Notes under the pieces: generated by a model | What the model was told of the DNA's origin: nothing | What the model saw: the letters and a program-made list of their open reading frames with translations, nothing else | Database searches by the model: none | Position numbers and translations under genes: made by a program | DNA from: Pannonibacter sp. XCT-53 | GTDB lineage: Bacteria > Pseudomonadota > Alphaproteobacteria > Rhizobiales > Stappiaceae | Reading direction: 5' to 3' | Length of the DNA stretch: 64,000 nucleotides | NCBI RefSeq assembly: GCF_009915765.1 | Contig: NZ_JAABLQ010000001.1 | Location: 1,240,001-1,304,000, forward strand | In this document: one piece after another, positions 58,635 to 64,000 of the stretch | Layout of the letters: each line of letters starts with the position of its first letter | Numbering within the stretch: the first letter of the stretch is position 1

Positions 58635-59283
58635 GGCCGGCGTCCTCCAGTCCGAGGCGGGTCGTGACCGCCTGCCAGATCGCCGCCTCGACGGCGGCCA
58701 CGTCGCCGGCACCGTCGACCACGGCAATGCGGTCCGGTTCGTTCTCGGCCAGCTCGAGGAAAAGCGACCGGCGTCGCTCGTGCACGGCGAGCGTGTCGGC
58801 CTCGAACCGGTCCGGGGCGGCACCGGAGGGATTGTGGCTGCGCGCCTCGACCCGCTTCAGGCCCACATCCGCCGGCACGTCGATCAGCACGGTGAGGTCC
58901 GGCTTCAGGCCGGCGGTGGCGGCAAGCTCCAGCAGGTCCAGCATCTGACCGTCAACGCCGGCCTCGCCCTGGTAGACGCGGGTCGAATCGGCATAGCGGT
59001 CGCAGAGCACCCATTTGCCCGCCGCCAGCCCCGGACGAATGGTGGCATCGACGTGATCGGCGCGGGCGGCGGCAAAGAGCATGGCTTCCCCGCGCGGGCC
59101 GAGGCTTTTGGCCTTGCCGGACAAGAGCACCTCGCGGATCATTTCCGCGCCGGGCGACCCGCCGGGCTCGCGCGTGACGACGACCTCGAGGCCGGCCTTT
59201 TCCAGGCGGTCACGCAGGCGGCGGATCTGCGTGGACTTGCCCGCGCCCTCTCCGCCCTCGAAGGTGATGAACCTGCCCTGCAC
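58627..59283 (-). CDS. tmk: Thymidylate kinase
   Basis: Phosphorylates dTMP to dTDP (218 residues, GTG start). P-loop FEGGEGAGKSTQIRRL (about 7-22), TREPGGSPGAEMIRE with the EPGG dTMP-binding motif, DRYADSTRVYQGEAG (DRY/H motif), and the lid region RVEARSHNPSGAAPDRFE. Overlaps holB by 8 bp and follows the DD-carboxypeptidase-like gene by 40 bp. Confidence 0.96.
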   Translation of the reverse strand: MQGRFITFEGGEGAGKSTQIRRLRDRLEKAGLEVVVTREPGGSPGAEMIREVLLSGKAKSLGPRGEAMLFAAARADHVDATIRPGLAAGKWVLCDRYADSTRVYQGEAGVDGQMLDLLELAATAGLKPDLTVLIDVPADVGLKRVEARSHNPSGAAPDRFEADTLAVHERRRSLFLELAENEPDRIAVVDGAGDVAAVEAAIWQAVTTRLGLEDAGRG

Positions 59284-59323
59284 TGCAACCTCTTGACTGC
59301 GGCAGCCCTGGCGCTGCCTGCCC

Positions 59324-60598
59324 CTACATCCAGCCGAACAGCAGTTCGGTCACACCGTTCACTGCCCGCTGGCGCAGCGTTCCGGTCTCGACGGCGCCAC
59401 CGGTGACCACGGGTGCCTTGTAGACCACCACGTCGTCCGGGCCAATCACCCTCAGCTCGCCGACCTCCGTTCCCGGCGTGACGGGTGCGATCAGCGGCCC
59501 GCGGTAGACCAGACGCAGGCGGTAGTTCATGCTGGCACCGACCGGCAACAGCACCGCGATGTCGCGGCCAGCCACCAGCGGGACACTGGTCGCCACGCCG
59601 CCGAACACCCGCGCCTCGCCCACAGCGGCGCCCGCGACGAACAGGGTCTGCGTGGCAAAGCTCTCCCACGCCGCATCGGCAAGCTCCTTGAGCGCCTGCA
59701 GCCGGGCCTTGTCGTTGGGCAGGCCAGCCAGCACCCCGACGATCCGGCGGCCCTCGCGCTCCACCGTGATCAGGCCGGAAAAGCCGTCGCGTTCGGACTG
59801 ACCGCCCGCCAGACCGTCAAGGCCCCGGATCTCGCCGAGAAACGGGTTCTTGTTGCGCTGGAAGATGTTGTTCCAGGTGAAGTCGGCCTGCGTGAACAGG
59901 GCGAGCCGGTCAGCGTGCCGCTCGAGAAGATGGCGGGCCAGCGTGACCATGTCGCGGGCTGTCACCGTCGAGGCGTCGGCGTCCAGTCCGGTCGGGCTGC
60001 GGAAGCGGGATCCGGTGAGGCCGATCTCCAGCCCGAAGCGGGTCATCCGCTCGGCAAAGGCCGCCTCGGATCCGGCCAGCCCTTCAGCCAGCACGATGGC
60101 GGCGTCATTGGCGTTGTGGACGATCAGGCCGGCCAGCAGGTCCTTGACCGCAATCTGGCTTTTCACGGCGGCAAACATCGTTGCCCCGCGCGACGGCGCG
60201 CCGCCCGTGCGCCAGGCATGTTCCGAGACGGTGTACAGCGTGTCAGCGCTGATCTCGCCCTTGGCCAGGGCGTCGAACACCACCACTGCCGTCATCACCT
60301 TGGCGAGCGACCCCGGCGCGAAGGGCTTGTCGGCCTCCTTGGCATAGAGCAGCGTGTCTGCGGTGATGTCGTAAAGGAAGGCGATGGGCGCCCGGGTCTC
60401 GATCGCCTCGGCCCGGGCTGGCGAAAAGGCCGGCGCAATGGCCAGAGATAGGGCAACACCAAGGGAGAGGGTCGGAAGCAGCGACAGGGCCAGGCGGACG
60501 GGCGCCCGCCTGCGGCGTCGGGTTTCTGCGCGCCGGAACCCGCAAAGACTGCTGACGACGCCGGACCATGCGCGACCCGTCAGCTCCCAGAGGGACAT
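59324..60598 (-). CDS. DD-carboxypeptidase-like protein (PBP5/DacA family) with altered active site
   Basis: Periplasmic penicillin-binding-protein fold of 424 residues from ATG 60598. An arginine-rich N-terminus (RRAETRRRRRAP) and signal helix (LALSLLPTLSLGVALSLAIA) precede the peptidase S11 domain. The SxxK motif is kept (SLAK, Ser97 and Lys100). The SxN motif reads NAN (162-164) and the KTG motif reads AGG (264-266, in GLDGLAGGQ), checked in the DNA. A C-terminal PBP5-like beta domain is present. It may be a weak or inactive DD-carboxypeptidase. It precedes tmk. Confidence 0.88.
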   Translation of the reverse strand: MSLWELTGRAWSGVVSSLCGFRRAETRRRRRAPVRLALSLLPTLSLGVALSLAIAPAFSPARAEAIETRAPIAFLYDITADTLLYAKEADKPFAPGSLAKVMTAVVVFDALAKGEISADTLYTVSEHAWRTGGAPSRGATMFAAVKSQIAVKDLLAGLIVHNANDAAIVLAEGLAGSEAAFAERMTRFGLEIGLTGSRFRSPTGLDADASTVTARDMVTLARHLLERHADRLALFTQADFTWNNIFQRNKNPFLGEIRGLDGLAGGQSERDGFSGLITVEREGRRIVGVLAGLPNDKARLQALKELADAAWESFATQTLFVAGAAVGEARVFGGVATSVPLVAGRDIAVLLPVGASMNYRLRLVYRGPLIAPVTPGTEVGELRVIGPDDVVVYKAPVVTGGAVETGTLRQRAVNGVTELLFGWM

Positions 60599-60859
60599 GC
60601 GGCACCTTCCGATGGGGCCAAGATCACCAACCAACAGGCTCTCCCTTCCTGCCGACCCGGACCCGTGCCGCAAGACTGGCCGGCTGCGACGACGCCGCGT
60701 CAGCCAGTCACCGACCACCTGAGCGGCCCCTTGTCCCGGCCAGACAGGCCCGCAAGGGGCTACGCCGGATCCGATGCGACCAGATCGACGGAACCCGGTT
60801 TGCCTGCAACTGGCCCGTCAGCGCCAGACCTCCGGCGAGCGGGCGCGAGCCCGCCCTCG

Positions 60860-62251
60860 TCAGCGGTCCAGCCGGTTGAGCGGAACGGAAGTCGCCTCGA
60901 AGCTGCCGAAGGCGGAATAGGCCGCATTGATGCGGTCGTTGGCGGCAAAGGAAGAGATCGCACCGCCCGTCAGCAGGTTGCGCGGGCCGTTGACGGCCGG
61001 CTGCAGCGCATCAAAGGGCGAGGCGGCCGGCTGCGGGGCAAAGGCCGCCGGCTGCGACAGGCCTGCGGGCGGAATGCGGACCGGGAGGGTGCCGAGGGTC
61101 TGGGGCGGAGCGCCGAGACCGGGCTGGCCCAGATCGGGCGCAGCCGGACCAGCGCCGGGCGACACGGCAGCGGGCAGCGGAGCAAGGGTCTGGGGCGCGA
61201 GGGTCTGGGGCGCAGCGCCAAGCGGGGCGGCCGCGGGAGCAACCTGGCTTGCCGAGGCCACCATCACGCCCGAAATGCCGGTCTCGAAGGCAAGGGCCGG
61301 ATCATAGGCAATCTGATAGGCGGGATTGCTGACCGGCGTGGAGCCGGAGGCGCTTGCCACCGTGATCATCGAGGTCATCAGCAGCGGACGCGGCGACGGG
61401 GCGCGGATGCCGCCGGCAGACGGAGCTGCGCCGAGCGCGTCGGCGGCCGAGGCGACCTGGACCGAAGCCGCCGGCACGGGCGCGGACGGTGTGGTGGCGC
61501 GCGCGGCGGGCTGGGCCGGCGGGGTTGCCTGCGCAATCATCGTGCCCGGCATCGTGCCGCCCGGCGTGACCGCATCCGGGCCGGAATAGGAGGCCAGCAG
61601 GAAGGCTTCGTCCTGGCCATGCAGCGGCGCACGCCCCACATATTCCACCTTCACCTTGGCGACACCCGCCGCCTTGGTGCCCAGCATCTTGGCGACACGC
61701 TGCGACAGGTCGATCTCGCGGTTGCCGTGGAACGGGCCACGGTCGTTGACGCGCACGATCATCGAGCGGCCGTTGGCGAGGTTGGTCACGCGGGCGTAGG
61801 AGGGCAGCGGCATGGTCGTATGCGCGGCCGTCAGGGCGTTGCGGTCGTAGATCTCGCCGTTGGCGGTCTTGCGACCGTGGAAGGCCTCGCCGTACCAGGA
61901 GGCAAAGCCGACCTTCTTGTAATCGGGATCTTCCTTGGGATGATACCAGCGTCCGGCGACCTTGTAGGGCTGGCCAACGATGTCGCGGCCGCCGCCCCGC
62001 GGTACGGGCTGGCCGTCGGCCACCACGCGCGGGCTGGCCTTCACGCCATACTTGGATTCCGGAAAAAATTCGGTGGACCGCTTCTTGGGCGGGGTCGAGG
62101 CGCAGCCGGCAAGCGCGAGCGCTGCAGCCATGGCGACCAGGATGCCGGACGACATCCGGCGGGCGGACCTGCCTGCGCTTGCGGGAGACGGGATACCGTG
62201 TGCCGCGCCGGCGGTGCCAGCGCTGTCGTCGGTCTGGCCGGCTTCGGCCAT
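60860..62251 (-). CDS. rlpA: RlpA-family septal lipoprotein (lytic transglycosylase-like)
   Basis: Outer-membrane lipoprotein of the RlpA family, which acts on denuded glycan at the septum. The lipobox is LAGC (Cys about residue 50 with this start). The double-psi beta-barrel is at about 114-195: GFASWYGEAFHGRKTANGE, LPSYARVTNLANGRSM, VRVNDRGPFHGNREIDLS. The remaining 250 residues are Ala/Pro-rich low complexity with small repeats (LAPQTLAPL); I see no SPOR domain. The start is uncertain: ATGs at 62251, 62284 and 62155 are all possible. Confidence 0.85.
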   Translation of the reverse strand: MAEAGQTDDSAGTAGAAHGIPSPASAGRSARRMSSGILVAMAAALALAGCASTPPKKRSTEFFPESKYGVKASPRVVADGQPVPRGGGRDIVGQPYKVAGRWYHPKEDPDYKKVGFASWYGEAFHGRKTANGEIYDRNALTAAHTTMPLPSYARVTNLANGRSMIVRVNDRGPFHGNREIDLSQRVAKMLGTKAAGVAKVKVEYVGRAPLHGQDEAFLLASYSGPDAVTPGGTMPGTMIAQATPPAQPAARATTPSAPVPAASVQVASAADALGAAPSAGGIRAPSPRPLLMTSMITVASASGSTPVSNPAYQIAYDPALAFETGISGVMVASASQVAPAAAPLGAAPQTLAPQTLAPLPAAVSPGAGPAAPDLGQPGLGAPPQTLGTLPVRIPPAGLSQPAAFAPQPAASPFDALQPAVNGPRNLLTGGAISSFAANDRINAAYSAFGSFEATSVPLNRLDR

Positions 62252-63223
62252 CGGGGTCTGTCGGCTCACGCCAATCCCTTGCATTCTGCCGTCCCACTCA
62301 TCACGCGTCTGGCGGCCCCAAGCACACGCGGTCCAATTCAACCGGAAATCCGGCGTCGTGTCACGCGGTCATGCAGCTGATCGTCCGGATGGCCATCTCG
62401 TCAAGGATGGCCTTAACCATGTCGGTTCAGGCGCACGCAACAGCCCCACTCCGCCCCCGCAGAATTGGACTGACCGCAGTTAACCCCATAGTCGTTACCC
62501 GATCCTTAACCGTGAGCCAAGCGCGGAATTGAACCGGGCGCGGCGCGAGCCGAAAGCTGCGGTTTTTCCTGCCCTTGCGTCCTGCGGGTCTTGCTGCCCG
62601 ACCCGGACGTGAGTGCCAACCGTCTCGCCACAGGCCCCCTCGCCCTTGCGATTCCCCCCTCTCTCCCCCTCCCCGCCCCGCCTCCTCTCCCCGTCGCCAC
62701 AGCCTGGTGCCGGTGCCTCTCGCGGCACCTGTCCCTTGGCTTGAGCTGGGCTGGTCTCGCCTGCGCCGTCATCCTGATGCAGACCCGGGGCGGGTCGCAC
62801 GGCTGGCCCCCGCGGCCCGCAGGGTCGGTGGTCTGACAACGTCAGGCCGGCCGCGCAGGACTGGCAGGGCAGCACTGGCCGCTTCGGACTGTCGGGAAAG
62901 GACCGTCAGGAAAGAGCTGTCAGGAAAGAACTGTCAGGGAGCGGCGCGGGGCCGGATCGGACAGTTTGTGATGATCATCACACCGCCGCCATGTCCGCCC
63001 GGCTACCAAGGAAGCACTGCAGCCGGCCGCCCCGCCGCGCCGCAGGCTGGGGCCCTCCCGGCACCGGCCGTCGACCCGACCCCCTGCCCACTCATGCGGG
63101 TCGACGGCCCCCTTCCCGTCCACATCCATCTTCGGCACGACACCTGAGCCCGGCGGCAGCGTCCCCAGACACCCGCAGCCGCACGCTTGACTTTGCGGAC
63201 CAAAGACGGGAAACGAAACGAAC
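62252..63223. other. 970-bp stretch without a credible gene
   Basis: This spacer between rlpA and tRNA-Ser has open frames on both strands, but all are proline/arginine-rich with no family features. It contains a possible CtrA-type site (62495-62510, TTAC-N7-TTAAC), the presumed rlpA promoter, and a 14-bp tandem repeat (62887-62942). Confidence 0.6.
62887..62942. repeat. Tandem repeat, four units of 14 bp
   Basis: GACTGTCGGGAAAG, GACCGTCAGGAAAG, AGCTGTCAGGAAAG and AACTGTCAGGGAGC in direct succession. Core CTGTCAGGAAAG. Non-coding, about 280 bp upstream of tRNA-Ser. Confidence 0.88.
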
Positions 63224-63313
63224 GGAAGAGTGGCCGAGTGGTTTAAGGCACCGGTCTTGAAAACCGGCGAGCGTGCAAGCGTTCCGTGGGTTCGAATCCC
63301 ACCTCTTCCGCCA
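63224..63313 (+). tRNA. tRNA-Ser (anticodon TGA)
   Basis: A 90-nt class II tRNA with encoded CCA. Acceptor GGAAGAG pairs with CTCTTCC, discriminator G, CCA at 63311-63313. The anticodon stem CCGGT/ACCGG encloses loop CTTGAAA, anticodon TGA at 63258-63260, reading UCA-type serine codons. A long variable arm (GCGAGCGTGCAAGCGTTC region) and the T-loop GGTTCGAATCC confirm serine type. Confidence 0.98.
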
Positions 63314-63527
63314 ACACTTTGTTTCAAGACATCTCGGCGCGTCCCGAATCCTGCTGTTTTTCCGGGGGTTTCGCCAGGTTCGTTTGTCGCGGCGTCCGGT
63401 CTCGTCTCACGTCATCTCACCCGTTTTGGGGCGCCGGATGGAGGGACGATCGTCTTTGCAACACCACCGCTGCAAATGCGTGACAGGCCGCACCCGGCGT
63501 TTTTGGAGTGGCATCGCAGGCACTGTT

Positions 63528-64000
63528 TCAAGACCTGACGCTCTCCTCAACCTCCGCCAGAAACGCGGTGATGGCGGCAAGCGTCTCGGCTTCGTGGCTG
63601 CGGTGCGGAAAGTGGCCGGCGTCCTCGATCAGGAGGGACTGGACCGGACCGCGCGCGCGATCGGCAATGCGCTGGAGCTGGGCGGGCGAGCCATATTCGT
63701 CCTGCGCGCCGTGGATCAGCAGCAGCGGCTGGCGGATGGCCGGCAGAACCGCGTCGAGGCTCCAGCCATCGAAGGCCGGAGACAGCCACGAGCCGATCCA
63801 GGCATCCAGCACCCAGTCGGTGCGTGCGCCGTGGTACCGGGCGAGCTTTTCCCGCATTGCCGGGTTGGCGAACTCCGCTTCCGCCGCACGGATGCCGGCC
63901 CGGGTCCTGTCTTCCAGAACGCTCTGCGCGGCAATCGTGATGGCGGCGCGGCAGCGGTCGGGCCAGGCGGCGGCGATGGCGAGCGTCATGCCGCCGCCGA
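63528..64000 (-). CDS. Alpha/beta hydrolase, C-terminal part (partial)
   Basis: The gene runs off the right end of the window. The visible end, about 157 codons, begins just after the nucleophile elbow (GGGMTLAIAAAWPDRC). It carries the acid region QPLLLIHGAQDEYGSPAQL and the catalytic histidine in IEDAGHFPHRSHEAET, typical of alpha/beta hydrolases near the haloalkane dehalogenase/esterase group. The nucleophile serine itself is outside the window. Substrate unknown. Confidence 0.88.
   Translation of the reverse strand, partial: GGGMTLAIAAAWPDRCRAAITIAAQSVLEDRTRAGIRAAEAEFANPAMREKLARYHGARTDWVLDAWIGSWLSPAFDGWSLDAVLPAIRQPLLLIHGAQDEYGSPAQLQRIADRARGPVQSLLIEDAGHFPHRSHEAETLAAITAFLAEVEESVRS

Noticed and set aside
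59324..60598. Pseudogene call for the DD-carboxypeptidase-like gene
   Set aside because: The frame is uninterrupted, with signal sequence and full-length fold; only active-site residues differ, so it is annotated as an intact gene.
62591..62836. Small plus-strand gene of about 80 codons with a hydrophobic segment
   Set aside because: Proline- and alanine-rich, no ribosome site, no homology that I can recognise; probably spurious.
63224..63527. tRNA-linked integration site or genomic island
   Set aside because: No integrase, direct repeat of the tRNA 3' end, or composition shift is visible in the flanking sequence available.

Overview
The window is chromosomal DNA from a high-GC alphaproteobacterium. 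The gene order dusB-ntrB-ntrC … ntrY-ntrX-trkA-dat-hfq-hflX-mazG, an E1-beta subunit of pyruvate dehydrogenase that carries its own lipoyl domain, a fused ispDF, and a short CinA C-terminal-domain protein are all typical of Hyphomicrobiales (Rhizobiales). My best guess is a Stappia/Pannonibacter/Labrenzia-like bacterium; this is an inference from gene order and protein style, not a database result. Almost everything is core genome. I see no prophage, insertion sequence, CRISPR array or integrase.

Layout. 1-1.5 kb: the end of glmS, a GNAT acetyltransferase and a DUF454 membrane protein. 1.7-8.7 kb: recG (minus), then sdhE, mfd and ftsB (plus). 8.9-16.9 kb: central carbon block with pdhA-pdhB-pdhC-lpdA, two small stress-type membrane proteins, a hotdog thioesterase, lipA (which makes the lipoyl groups the PDH complex needs) and a COQ10-like protein. 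16.9-19.9 kb (minus): two adjacent paralogous secreted proteins of unknown function, a CinA/PncC-type amidohydrolase and ispDF. 20-36.7 kb: nitrogen regulation and RNA-chaperone block (dusB, ntrBC, ntrYX, trkA, a D-amino acid aminotransferase, hfq, hflX). It is interrupted between ntrC and ntrY by an opposite-strand three-gene operon for an RbbA-type ABC exporter. 36.9-37.8 kb: mazG.

37.8-46.6 kb (minus) is the main accessory pathway: an ABC importer (two permeases and an ATPase), dihydropyrimidinase, a beta-ureidopropionase-type amidohydrolase, methylmalonate/malonate-semialdehyde dehydrogenase and an omega-amino acid:pyruvate aminotransferase. Together these would take a dihydropyrimidine to carbamoyl-beta-alanine, beta-alanine, malonate semialdehyde and acetyl-CoA. 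Divergent from it are two overlapping TetR genes of the RutR family, with two copies of a RutR-like operator between the two transcription units. The first enzyme (dihydropyrimidine dehydrogenase) and the importer's binding protein are not in the window. The TetR pair overlaps arfB (ribosome rescue).

49.6-54 kb: recX, an EmrAB-type drug efflux pair and its divergent TetR regulator with a clear palindromic operator. 54-62.3 kb (minus): an MBL hydrolase, TatD, metG, holB, tmk, a DD-carboxypeptidase-like protein with altered active-site motifs, and an RlpA lipoprotein. 63.2 kb: tRNA-Ser(UGA). The window ends inside an alpha/beta hydrolase gene.

Non-coding structure is richer than the genes suggest. 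There are six copies of a ~45-bp REP-like palindromic element in inverted arrangements, one inverted pair of a second GC-rich palindromic repeat, three short tandem-repeat arrays (13-14 bp units) and several dyads in promoter regions (before pdhA, ybaN-like, hfq and emrA/TetR). I found no wholly new multi-gene system. The least explained items are the secreted paralog pair, the degenerate DD-carboxypeptidase and the repeats.
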